Below are positions 1-6,143 of a stretch of 7,553 nt of DNA, one piece after another. Source of the DNA: Verrucomicrobiota bacterium (GTDB lineage Bacteria > Verrucomicrobiota > Kiritimatiellia > CAIQIC01 > Lenti-01). The DNA lies in assembly GCA_003451935.1 (NCBI GenBank), contig DMJA01000057.1, positions 1-7,553 of the forward strand. The letters are read 5' to 3'. A program made the translations under genes and the position numbers. Numbering within the stretch: the first letter of the stretch is position 1; each line of letters opens with the position of its first letter. The notes under the pieces were generated by a model. That model saw nothing but the letters and a program-made list of their open reading frames with translations, was not told the origin of the DNA and did not search any database.

Positions 1-58
1 GATTCTCCTACACGCTCCCTATCCTAGCGGGCAAAGGCCCGGGATGCAACTGCAGGCT

Positions 59-820
59 TCAAGCACTGGCGGAGATGGCCGCCGGCAGCACCTCGAAGTC
101 GCAGATCAGCGGCAGGTGGTCGCTGAGGCGGATATCGCGCGCCACTTCGAAATGCGTCACGTGAATTTCGGGGCTATGCAGGATGAAATCGAGCTGCCAG
201 CGGGGGGATTGGCTGGGGAAGGTGGGGACATCGGCCAGATTGGCGCTGGCCAGGCCTAGGGCTTTCATGAAGTCCTTCAGCTCGACCTTCCCGGCAAAGG
301 CGTTGAAATCGCCGGCAATCAGATAGGGCTTCTTCGCCTGTCTCGCCAGCCGTGCCAGATCGGCCAGCTGGGCTTCCCGGCACCGGCGGCTGATGGCGAG
401 GTGGACGATGAAAATCACCACATTCTCCAGTTCCAACTCCATCACGAGGCGTTTGACGCCCTTGCGGAGGAAATGGGACCGCTCGTAAACCACCGGATGT
501 CCGCACAGACAGGCATTGGCCTGTTTGCGCATGAGCGGCAGGCGGCTCCACCAGGAATATCGGTTGTACTTCGAGCGGCAGAAAGGCCGTTTGCCCAGCT
601 TTTGGGCAATGAGATCCGCTTGGCTGCGGTGCCCGGAGCGATAGGATCCGGAATCGATTTCCACCAATCCAAGGACATCCGCCTTCTGGTCGCGGAAAAA
701 CTGGATCAGGGCATCGAGGTTTTTGCTGGTTTTCCGGAAAAAACCGCCAAAGGGGAACGGCAGATGGAATTTGAACCCCGTTCCCGTCGCATAGCGCATA
801 TTGTAAAGCATGAGTCTCAT
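59..820 (-). CDS. EEP-family (endonuclease/exonuclease/phosphatase) protein
   Basis: This is a metal-dependent phosphoesterase of the DNase I-like EEP fold, about 253 aa from the ATG at 820, a normal size for a single-domain member. Visible motifs in order are a metal-binding Glu in LVEID (E54), the catalytic His in IVHLA (H140), GDFN (D171, N173), LDFIL (D211) and the closing SDHLP (S233-D234-H235). All key positions of the family are therefore present and the enzyme should be active. There is no obvious signal peptide or membrane segment, so it is probably cytoplasmic. The family covers DNases, phosphoinositide phosphatases and other phosphodiesterases, and the substrate cannot be told from sequence. 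The frame opens slightly earlier with a TTG at 826; I prefer the ATG at 820, although neither has a clear Shine-Dalgarno. It is divergent from the PIG-L gene and not part of the BMC/deo transcription unit. Confidence 0.85.
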   Translation of the reverse strand: MRLMLYNMRYATGTGFKFHLPFPFGGFFRKTSKNLDALIQFFRDQKADVLGLVEIDSGSYRSGHRSQADLIAQKLGKRPFCRSKYNRYSWWSRLPLMRKQANACLCGHPVVYERSHFLRKGVKRLVMELELENVVIFIVHLAISRRCREAQLADLARLARQAKKPYLIAGDFNAFAGKVELKDFMKALGLASANLADVPTFPSQSPRWQLDFILHSPEIHVTHFEVARDIRLSDHLPLICDFEVLPAAISASA

Positions 821-918
821 AGACAATTAGTTGAACACTACTTCATGAACTGGAAAATTCAAGCGTTTCGAAACTTAAAGCTTGGCGCGCGAATGAAAGG
901 GCGGGATAAGGAGACGTG
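821..918. promoter_or_regulatory. Divergent intergenic region between EEP and PIG-L genes
   Basis: This AT-richer spacer of about 98 bases must hold the promoters for two divergent genes. A perfect 10-base palindrome, GTTTCGAAAC, sits at 865-874 and could be an operator. A TTGAAC at 831-836 resembles a -35 box on the plus strand, but the hexamer 17 bases downstream (AAAATT, 854-859) is a poor -10. No promoter can be placed with confidence; only the divergent layout and the palindrome are directly seen. Confidence 0.3.
907..914 (+). promoter_or_regulatory. Ribosome binding site that fixes the PIG-L start
   Basis: TAAGGAGA is a near-ideal Shine-Dalgarno. It lies 5-6 bases before the ATG at 919 but only 2 bases from the in-frame GTG at 916, which favours initiation at 919. 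Confidence 0.7.
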
Positions 919-1614
919 ATGAAAAGCGTTCTGATTTTGGCCCCCCATCCGGATGACGAAAGCATTATTGGCTTGTTGCCGTTGCGGTTGCGGGAAGAGT
1001 GCGGATTTTCCGTTTGGGTGGTGCCCGCTACATTGGGAAGCCATCCTGACCGCCATAAGGCGCGGAAATTGGAACTTCGAAAGGCCTGCCAGACGCTGGG
1101 TTTCCGGTTGCGCCTGTTGAAGACGGGCGATCCGTCATCCGAATTACGCGTATGCTTTGAGGCCATCCGCCCCGCGATGGTTTTGCTGCCGCACGCGAAA
1201 GACGGGCATCCGACGCACCGGAGGACCCATCAGTTGGGCGTCGCGGCGATGGATGCGTCGCGTCGCGCTTTCCATGTCGTGGAAACCGAGTATTGGCATC
1301 CGCTGGAGCGGCCCAATCTGATGGTCGCGGCGAGCGGGGCGCAATTGAAGACCTTGCGCCGCGCCTTGGCCTGCCACAAGGGTGAGATCGAGCGCAACGA
1401 CTATGCCGCGCGTCTGCCGGCCTGGATGAGCGACAATGTCCGGCGCGGGGCGGAACTGGTCGGGGGAAGAGGCGCCGCCGCGCCGGCCATCGCCCATGCC
1501 ACGCTCTACCGCGCCCGGCAACGTGCCGGCGGGAAATGGCGCACGGAATTCCGCAGTGGCCGGATCATTGAGTCCACGGCAGATCTGGCCGCCTTGGCTG
1601 GGCTTTGGGGATGA
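919..1614 (+). CDS. PIG-L/LmbE-family deacetylase
   Basis: This 231-aa protein belongs to the zinc-dependent PIG-L/LmbE N-acetylglucosaminyl deacetylase superfamily, which removes acetyl groups from GlcNAc-containing lipids, bacillithiol or mycothiol precursors, and other amino sugars. The N-terminal hallmark is present as APHPDDE (H10, D12, D13, E14), giving two zinc ligands and the catalytic Asp. The third zinc-binding element is DGHPTHRRTH at residues 95-104 with H97 and H100. The length is typical of a single-domain member and no signal peptide or membrane helix is evident, so it is probably cytoplasmic. The actual substrate is unknown; nothing in its neighbours points to a thiol or glycolipid pathway. 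It starts just after a strong Shine-Dalgarno and ends at the hairpin it shares with the convergent nucleoside phosphorylase operon. Confidence 0.88.
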   Translation: MKSVLILAPHPDDESIIGLLPLRLREECGFSVWVVPATLGSHPDRHKARKLELRKACQTLGFRLRLLKTGDPSSELRVCFEAIRPAMVLLPHAKDGHPTHRRTHQLGVAAMDASRRAFHVVETEYWHPLERPNLMVAASGAQLKTLRRALACHKGEIERNDYAARLPAWMSDNVRRGAELVGGRGAAAPAIAHATLYRARQRAGGKWRTEFRSGRIIESTADLAALAGLWG

Positions 1615-1644
1615 AAAAAAGCCGCCCGTTGACCGGGCGGCTTT
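1614..1644. terminator. Bidirectional intrinsic terminator between convergent genes
   Basis: A perfect 8-bp GC stem (GCCGCCCG 1621-1628, CGGGCGGC 1634-1641) with a 5-base loop can be extended by A:T pairs on both sides. Read on the minus strand, the hairpin is followed by seven T residues (complement of A1614-1620), a strong rho-independent terminator for the nucleoside phosphorylase operon. Read on the plus strand only three T follow, so termination after the PIG-L gene is probably weaker. The A-run begins at the last base of the PIG-L stop codon. Confidence 0.88.
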
Positions 1645-1665
1645 GTACCGGGCGCACAGGGGGAT

Positions 1666-2445
1666 CTATTTGCGTCCTTGCTTGTCGAGGATTTTGATGG
1701 CCTCGATGGCGGTACGGATGGCTTCCTCGACGCCGACCTTGGCGATGATGGGGGCGTCGGCGTAGGTGAGGCCGATGGTCGCCAGCACTTCGCCAGCGCG
1801 GACGCGGCGGATGCTCGACACCACGAACAGCGCGGCGGATTCCATCGAGGTCGAGATGACGTTCGAGCGGTACCAGGCGTTCCACTTGGCGTCGATTTCT
1901 TCGCGGATGGGGATGTCCTTGTCCTCGATGAAGAAGGCGTCCTTGCAATGGCCGATGCCGGTGTGCGCGGCGATCTTCAGCTTCTTGGCCGCTTCGCGCA
2001 GGGCCAGGGTGACGTCGAGGTCGGCCACGGCGGGATAGGAGAGGGGCACGTACTGGCGGGTGGTGCCTTCCTCCCGCACGGCGCCGGTCGTGATGCACAG
2101 GTCGCCCAGCTTCACCTCGCGCTGGAGGGCGCCGCAGGTGCCGATGCGGATGAAGGTGTCCGCGCCGCACTTGATCAGTTCCTCGACTGCGATGGCGGTC
2201 GAGGGGCAGCCGATGCCCGTGGAGCAGCAGGAAACCTTGATGCCGGCGACGGTGCCGGTCCACGTGCGGTATTCGCGGTTGAAGGCGACTTCCTTCGCGT
2301 TGTCGAAGAACGACGCGATGAGCGGCACGCGTCCGGGATCGCCGGGCAGCAGGACATAGCGGCCGACGTCGCCGGGCTTCAGGTGCACGTGGTATTGCAT
2401 TTCAGCGGCGGCCTTCTTGGACGCCTTCTTGGATTTCTTGGCCAT
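1666..2445 (-). CDS. udp: Uridine-phosphorylase-family nucleoside phosphorylase
   Basis: This 259-aa enzyme of the NP-I nucleoside phosphorylase family cleaves nucleosides with phosphate to free base and (deoxy)ribose-1-phosphate in the cytosol. Family blocks are clear: the phosphate-loop GDPGRV (35-40), CSTGIGCPSTAIAVEEL (74-90), RIGTCGALQ (100-108, including the phosphate-binding Arg), PAVADLD (138-144) and the ribose-binding MES (201-203, E202). The order and wording are closest to E. coli Udp. However, the base-recognition segment before MES does not show the Udp-like YSGR stretch, so preference for uridine over other nucleosides is uncertain. The start is set by AAAGGAA at 2453-2459, 7 bases upstream. 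This makes a Lys/Ala-rich tail (MAKKSKKASKKAAAE) part of the protein, unlike E. coli Udp. It lies 21 bases after punA and is the last gene before the terminator. Confidence 0.85.
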   Translation of the reverse strand: MAKKSKKASKKAAAEMQYHVHLKPGDVGRYVLLPGDPGRVPLIASFFDNAKEVAFNREYRTWTGTVAGIKVSCCSTGIGCPSTAIAVEELIKCGADTFIRIGTCGALQREVKLGDLCITTGAVREEGTTRQYVPLSYPAVADLDVTLALREAAKKLKIAAHTGIGHCKDAFFIEDKDIPIREEIDAKWNAWYRSNVISTSMESAALFVVSSIRRVRAGEVLATIGLTYADAPIIAKVGVEEAIRTAIEAIKILDKQGRK

Positions 2446-2452
2446 GATCGGA

Positions 2453-2459
2453 TTCCTTT
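2453..2459 (-). promoter_or_regulatory. Ribosome binding site fixing the extended udp start
   Basis: On the minus strand this reads AAAGGAA, 7 bases before the ATG at 2445. The internal ATG at codon 16 has no comparable site, so the Lys-rich N-terminus should be translated. Confidence 0.65.
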
Positions 2460-2466
2460 CCTTTGC

Positions 2467-3303
2467 CTACAGGGTTTCCTTGGACAGTTCCTTCCAGAAC
2501 TGGAGGATGAGCTTCTTCATGCCGGACATGGCTTTTTGGGAGGTCTCGAAGACTTCCGTATGGGTCAGCGGCTGGTCGAGAATGCCGGCGGCCATGTTGG
2601 TGATGCAGGAGAGGCCGGCGACGCGCAGGCCGGCGGCATTGGCCAGCATGGCCTCGGGCACGGTGCTCATGCCGACGGCATCGGCGCCGAGCGCGCGCCA
2701 GGCGCGGACTTCGGCCGGCGTCTCGTAGGTCGGCCCCGTGCCGGCAAAATAGACGCCGTGGCGCAGCGGCACCTGAGCCTTCTTGCCCGCGCGGGCGAGG
2801 GCGGCGCGGAGCTTGCGGTCATAGATGAACGACTGGTCCGGGAAGCGCGGGCCCCAGAGCGGATCGTGCGCGCCCAGCAGCGGCGTGACACCCATCAGGT
2901 TGATGTGGTCGTCGATGATCATGAGGTCGCCGGCCTTCCACTTGGGGTTCGTGCCGCCGGCGGCGTTGGTCAGAAAAACCGCCTTCGCGCCCAGGCTCTT
3001 CAGCAGGAAGAGCGGCGTGGCGACGGCCTCCCAGCCGACGCCTTCATACACGTGGCGGCGGCCCTGGAAGACGAAGGTTTCGATGCCGGCGGACTTGCCC
3101 CAGAGCAGGCGGCCGGCATGGCCGGCGACGCCCGCCTTGCCGAGGCCGGGGATCTTCTCGTAGGACAGGACGCCGAGCGGCTCGAAGGCGTCGGCGATCT
3201 CGCTCAGGCCCGAGCCGAGAATCATGCCGAGTTTCGGCTTGGCCTTGGGAAAAGCCTTTTTCACGGCGGCGAGCGAAGCGTCAAGTGGTTTGCGGTTGAT
3301 CAT
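2467..3303 (-). CDS. punA: Purine nucleoside phosphorylase, trimeric type
   Basis: This 278-aa cytosolic enzyme performs phosphorolysis of inosine, guanosine and their deoxy forms to base plus (deoxy)ribose-1-phosphate. It has the full trimeric PNP signature: GSGL (S31, phosphate), GHAG (61-64), GRRHVYEG (H84, Y86, E87), NAAGGTN (113-119), GPTYETPAE (E194, purine contact), DAVGMSTVPE (M212) and CITNMAAGILDQP (N236), with H248 near the sugar site. The NMAAGILDQP wording is like Bacillus PupG/PunA. Length is normal. AGGAG lies 9 bases before the ATG. It follows deoA after a 114-base gap filled with hairpin repeats and precedes the udp-like gene by 21 bases, so the last two genes are almost certainly co-transcribed. 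Together with deoA it covers purine and pyrimidine nucleosides. Confidence 0.95.
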   Translation of the reverse strand: MINRKPLDASLAAVKKAFPKAKPKLGMILGSGLSEIADAFEPLGVLSYEKIPGLGKAGVAGHAGRLLWGKSAGIETFVFQGRRHVYEGVGWEAVATPLFLLKSLGAKAVFLTNAAGGTNPKWKAGDLMIIDDHINLMGVTPLLGAHDPLWGPRFPDQSFIYDRKLRAALARAGKKAQVPLRHGVYFAGTGPTYETPAEVRAWRALGADAVGMSTVPEAMLANAAGLRVAGLSCITNMAAGILDQPLTHTEVFETSQKAMSGMKKLILQFWKELSKETL

Positions 3304-3333
3304 GGTCGGGGTCTCCTTTGTTTATGGCGAAAG

Positions 3334-3406
3334 TTTTCCACGCTGTGGAAACATTTTTTCCATTGTGTGGAAAAATCGCGAAAAAGTTTTCCATTGTGTG
3401 GAAAAA
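3334..3406. repeat. Cluster of three TTTTCCA/TGGAAAA hairpin repeats
   Basis: Three short inverted repeats stand in a row: TTTCCAC/GTGGAAA with loop GCT (3335-3351), TTTTTCCA/TGGAAAAA with loop TTGTG (3355-3375), and TTTTCCA/TGGAAAA with the same loop TTGTG (3387-3405). Units two and three share 13 or more identical bases (TTTTCCATTGTGTGGAAAA) and are separated by an AT-rich linker with a TCGCGA palindrome. The cluster is much more AT-rich than its surroundings and fills most of the deoA-punA gap. It resembles a mobile or interspersed intergenic repeat; a role in mRNA processing or attenuation is possible but not shown. Confidence 0.85.
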
Positions 3407-3417
3407 TTCATCGGCGG

Positions 3418-4728
3418 CTAGCCCGTAATGCGGGCGACGATGGGCTTGGGGGCGGCGACCGGGGCGGCGGCGATTTCGAAGGCCTTTTCGACGTAGGCCA
3501 TGGCCTGCGCGAGCTTCTCCTCGGAGTTCGCATGGAGCGTGACCAGCGGCTGCCCCTGGGCGACCTTGTCGCCGATTTTGGCGAGGCCAGAGGTGCCGAC
3601 GCCGTAGTCGATCTGGTCGTCGGTCTTCTGGCGCCCGCCACCGAGCACGAGGACGGCGCGGCCAATGGACTCGGCATCCACTTTGGCAAGGAATCCGGCG
3701 GCGGGGGCCGGATAGGGCTTCACGATGGACGCCTTCGGCAGCTTGGAGAGGTCGTCGAGGGCGGAGACGTCCGCGCCGTGCAGGGCGGCCATTTCCTTGA
3801 ACTTGGCGAAGGCGGCGCCGGAGGCGATGATCTTCTTCAGGATGCCGGTGGCTTCCTCCACGGTGGCGGCCTTCTTGCCGAGCACAAGCATTTCGGCGGT
3901 GAGGGCCATCGTGATGTTCATGAGGTCTTCGTCCGCGAATTTGCCTTGGAGGCATTCCATGGACTCGATGATTTCCAGCGCGTTGCCGGCGGTGCGCCCG
4001 AGGGGTTGGTTCATGTCGGTGAGCAGCGCGACCATGCCTTTGTTCATGGCCTTGCCGACGCGGACCATGGACTGGGCGAGGGCGGTGGCATCCTCAATGG
4101 TGCGCATGAAGGCGCCGGTGCCCCACTTGACGTCGAGCACGAGCGAATCGATGCCCTCGGCCATCTTCTTGCACATGATCGAGGCGGTGATGAGCGGGAT
4201 GGAGGCGACGGTGCCGGTGACGTCGCGCAGGGCGTAGAGCTTCTTGTCGGCGGGGGCGATTTCGCCGGTCTGGCCGATCATCGAGAAGCCGCACTTGTGG
4301 ATGGTCTCGATGAACTGCTTTTCGGAGAGGTTGACGTTGAAGCCTGGGATGGACTCCAGCTTGTCGAGGGTGCCGCCGGTGATGCCGAGGCCGCGGCCCG
4401 AGATCATCGGGACGGCGAGGCCCGCGCAGGCGGCGAGGGGGGCGAGGATGAGCGAGACCTTGTCGCCGATGCCGCCGGTGGAGTGCTTGTCCACCTTGGG
4501 CAGCTTGATGGACGAGGTGTCCACCATCGCGCCCGAGTGCATCATGGTGTCGGTCAGGACGGCGGTTTCCTCGGGGGTCATGCCCTTGAGGAAGATGGCC
4601 ATGGCCATGGCCGACATCTGGTAGTCGGGGATGGTGCCCTTGGTGTAGCCGTTGATGAAGAAGCGGATTTCCTCGGCGGAGAGGACGTGTCCATCGCGTT
4701 TTTTCTCAATAATCCATTGGGGTACCAT
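3418..4728 (-). CDS. deoA: Thymidine/pyrimidine-nucleoside phosphorylase
   Basis: This is a NP-II family phosphorylase of 436 aa, the usual length. It converts thymidine, deoxyuridine (and in some relatives uridine) plus phosphate to base and (deoxy)ribose-1-phosphate in the cytosol. Phosphate-binding KHSTGG (K81, H82, S83) and GDKVSL are followed by the family signature SGRGLGITGGTLDKLE (110-125). Pyrimidine-contacting R168, S183 and K187 match E. coli R171, S186 and K190. The all-alpha N-terminal part and a C-terminal alpha/beta domain (about 345-436) are both present. AAAGGAG lies 7 bases before the ATG. The protein ends in an Ala/Pro-rich stretch followed by KPIVARITG, comparable to ordinary DeoA C-termini. 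It sits between deoB and punA, which supports a nucleoside catabolic role; strict deoxy-specificity (DeoA) versus broad specificity (Pdp) is not decided by sequence. Confidence 0.95.
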   Translation of the reverse strand: MVPQWIIEKKRDGHVLSAEEIRFFINGYTKGTIPDYQMSAMAMAIFLKGMTPEETAVLTDTMMHSGAMVDTSSIKLPKVDKHSTGGIGDKVSLILAPLAACAGLAVPMISGRGLGITGGTLDKLESIPGFNVNLSEKQFIETIHKCGFSMIGQTGEIAPADKKLYALRDVTGTVASIPLITASIMCKKMAEGIDSLVLDVKWGTGAFMRTIEDATALAQSMVRVGKAMNKGMVALLTDMNQPLGRTAGNALEIIESMECLQGKFADEDLMNITMALTAEMLVLGKKAATVEEATGILKKIIASGAAFAKFKEMAALHGADVSALDDLSKLPKASIVKPYPAPAAGFLAKVDAESIGRAVLVLGGGRQKTDDQIDYGVGTSGLAKIGDKVAQGQPLVTLHANSEEKLAQAMAYVEKAFEIAAAPVAAPKPIVARITG

Positions 4729-4750
4729 TTGGGGGCTCCTTTAGGGGCTC

Positions 4751-4785
4751 AATATCCAATATCCAATATTCAATGTCCAATCATC
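4751..4785. repeat. Degenerate AATATCC heptad tandem repeat
   Basis: Five consecutive 7-base units are visible: AATATCC (4751), AATATCC (4758), AATATTC (4765), AATGTCC (4772) and AATCATC (4779). The first two are identical and the rest carry one to three changes. The tract is AT-rich within a GC-rich window and is not coding on the minus strand. It lies just upstream of the deoA ribosome binding site. Confidence 0.8.
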
Positions 4786-4794
4786 AAGTGGAAT

Positions 4795-4853
4795 GCCGGA
4801 GCGCGGGCGTCCCGCCCGCTCGGAAGATGCGGGCAAGATGCCCGCGCTCCGGC
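4795..4853. repeat. GC-rich interspersed inverted repeat between deoB and deoA
   Basis: Perfect 14-base arms GCCGGAGCGCGGGC (4795-4808) and GCCCGCGCTCCGGC (4840-4853) enclose 31 bases. Inside, two alternative perfect 7-bp hairpins can form: GCGGGCG/CGCCCGC with loop TCC, starting at 4803, and GCGGGCA/TGCCCGC with loop AGA, ending at 4846. The element can therefore fold either as one long stem or as two small ones. No T-run follows on the minus strand, so it is not a canonical terminator. Similar GC-rich intergenic repeats are common in some PVC genomes from general knowledge; membership needs a genome comparison. Confidence 0.85.
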
Positions 4854-4869
4854 AAAATCTGGCCTGTGA

Positions 4870-6048
4870 TCAGACAAACGAAGCCCCTCTGGGGATGGCG
4901 GGGATGTTGAAGAACCGGGCGAGGGACTGGGCGATATCGTAGAAGCCGCGGCGGATGCCGAGGGATTCGACGGGCTCGCCGGGGCGATAGACCAGCAGCG
5001 GCACGTATTCGCGCGTGTGGTCGGTGCCTTGGAACGTCGGGTCGTTGCCATGGTCGGCGGTGAGGATGAGCATGTCGTCGGGGCCGATCAGGGGCAGGTA
5101 GTTCGCGAGCCACTGATCGGTCAGTTCGAGACTCTTGGCGTAGCCCTTGGCGTCGCGGCGATGGCCATAGACCATGTCGTAGTCAATGAAATTGGCCATG
5201 ATGAGGCCGGAGGTCTTTTCCTTCGTCCATTTCTCGACGAGCGCCTGGGAGTCGGCGTTGTTGCCGGTGTGGACGGATTCGGTGATGCCGCGGTGGCAAT
5301 AGATGTCCTCGATCTTGCCGACGGCGTAGACGGGGATGTTTTTCTCCACCAGACGCTCCAGAATGGTTTTTTCGTCGGGGAGATAGGCGAAGTCCTTGCG
5401 GTTCTCGGTGCGCTTGAACGCGCCGGGCTTGCCGACGAAGGGACGGGCGATGATGCGGCCGACGCGCAGGGGATCGCACAGGCGGCGGGCGATTTCGCAA
5501 TAGCGGTAGAGCTCGGGGACGGGGACGATTTCTTCGTGGCAGGCGATCTGGAAGACGCTGTCGGCGGAGGTGTAGCAGATGAGCGCGCCGGTCTTCATGT
5601 GCTCTGCACCGAGTTCGTCGATGATGGCGGTGCCGCTGGCGGCCTTGTTGCCGATGAGCTTGCGTCCGGTTTCCTTTTCAAACGCGGCAATCAGGTCTTG
5701 GGGAAAGGAGTTGACGGGGGGAAAGCCGTGGAAGCCGGGATCCACTTCGAGGCCGGCGATTTCCCAGTGGCCGGTGATGGTGTCCTTGCCGTCGGACATT
5801 TCGCGCATGGCGCCGTAGGAGGCCATGGGCTTGGACTCGGGCGGCACGCCTTCGATTTTTTCCTTGGGGGTGTGGGGCAGGAGGCCGGGGATGTTGCCGA
5901 GGCCCATTTTCTGCATCGTGGGGACATGGAGTCCGCCGGCGGCGGCCGCGAGATGGGCGAGGGTGGAAGCGCCGGCATCGCCGTATTCGGCCGCGTCGGG
6001 GGCGCTGCCGATGCCCACGGAATCCAGAACGATCAGGACTGCTTTCAT
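4870..6048 (-). CDS. deoB: Phosphopentomutase
   Basis: This 392-aa alkaline-phosphatase-superfamily mutase interconverts (deoxy)ribose-1-phosphate and (deoxy)ribose-5-phosphate, linking the phosphorylases to central metabolism. The length is typical of DeoB. The N-terminal metal ligand is in VLDSVGIG (D9). The phosphorylated Thr lies in GKDTITGHWE (T90). The remaining bi-manganese ligands are D291 and H296 (FIDYDMVYGHR), D332 and H333 (TADHGND) and H344 (TDHTREY), with the same spacing as in Bacillus DeoB. AGAAGG precedes the ATG by about 6 bases. It follows the shell-gene terminator, so it may have its own promoter or rely on read-through. It is the step immediately before the acetaldehyde-releasing aldolase DeoC, which is not in the window. 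Confidence 0.96.
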   Translation of the reverse strand: MKAVLIVLDSVGIGSAPDAAEYGDAGASTLAHLAAAAGGLHVPTMQKMGLGNIPGLLPHTPKEKIEGVPPESKPMASYGAMREMSDGKDTITGHWEIAGLEVDPGFHGFPPVNSFPQDLIAAFEKETGRKLIGNKAASGTAIIDELGAEHMKTGALICYTSADSVFQIACHEEIVPVPELYRYCEIARRLCDPLRVGRIIARPFVGKPGAFKRTENRKDFAYLPDEKTILERLVEKNIPVYAVGKIEDIYCHRGITESVHTGNNADSQALVEKWTKEKTSGLIMANFIDYDMVYGHRRDAKGYAKSLELTDQWLANYLPLIGPDDMLILTADHGNDPTFQGTDHTREYVPLLVYRPGEPVESLGIRRGFYDIAQSLARFFNIPAIPRGASFV

Positions 6049-6114
6049 CTTTGGCCTTCTTTCTGTTCCGCGCCAGGCGCGGCATGCTTGTTCCGTTGTT
6101 CTACCGTTTCAATC
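6049..6114 (-). promoter_or_regulatory. deoB leader with compact inverted repeat and possible promoter
   Basis: Between the shell-gene terminator and deoB lie 66 bases. They contain a perfect inverted repeat, CCGCGCC-A-GGCGCGG (6068-6082), ending about 20 bases upstream of the deoB ATG. On the minus strand a TTGAAA (6107-6112) sits directly after the terminator and could be a -35 box, but the hexamer at 17-base spacing (AAGCAT) is a weak -10. The palindrome could be an operator or part of an interspersed repeat. Promoter assignment is speculative. Confidence 0.35.
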
Positions 6115-6143
6115 AAAAACCCCGTGGGGTTCACGGGGTTTTT
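6115..6143 (-). terminator. Intrinsic terminator overlapping the end of the BMC-P gene
   Basis: A perfect 12-bp stem (AAAAACCCCGTG 6115-6126, CACGGGGTTTTT 6132-6143) closes a 5-base loop. Read on the minus strand it ends in five T residues, a classical rho-independent terminator. Its upstream arm encodes the last codons and the stop (6133-6131) of the shell vertex gene. It should end or reduce transcription of the aldehyde dehydrogenase/shell block before deoB. Because the A- and T-tracts are symmetric it could also act on plus-strand transcripts. Confidence 0.88.

Noticed and set aside
28..41. CGGGC-AAAG-GCCCG hairpin downstream of the EEP gene
   Set aside because: The stem is only 5 bp and no T-run follows on the minus strand, so it does not qualify as a terminator.
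3334..3406. TTTTCCA repeats as a CRISPR array
   Set aside because: The units are short palindromes with unequal AT-rich linkers and no spacer-length unique sequences, and there are no cas genes nearby.
3418..3470. DeoA C-terminus as an encapsulation peptide
   Set aside because: The Ala/Pro stretch followed by KPIVARITG resembles ordinary DeoA C-termini and is not a clear amphipathic helix after a linker.
4795..4853. GC-rich inverted repeat as an intrinsic terminator
   Set aside because: It has a strong stem, but no T-run follows it on the minus strand, the direction of transcription.
1678..4869. Very long plus-strand open frame (over 1000 codons)
   Set aside because: It runs antisense to the udp-like gene, punA and deoA, whose proteins are clearly recognised. 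Its translation is Gly/Asp/Ala/His-rich with no domain and crosses the intergenic repeats. It is a by-product of GC-rich codon use on the other strand.
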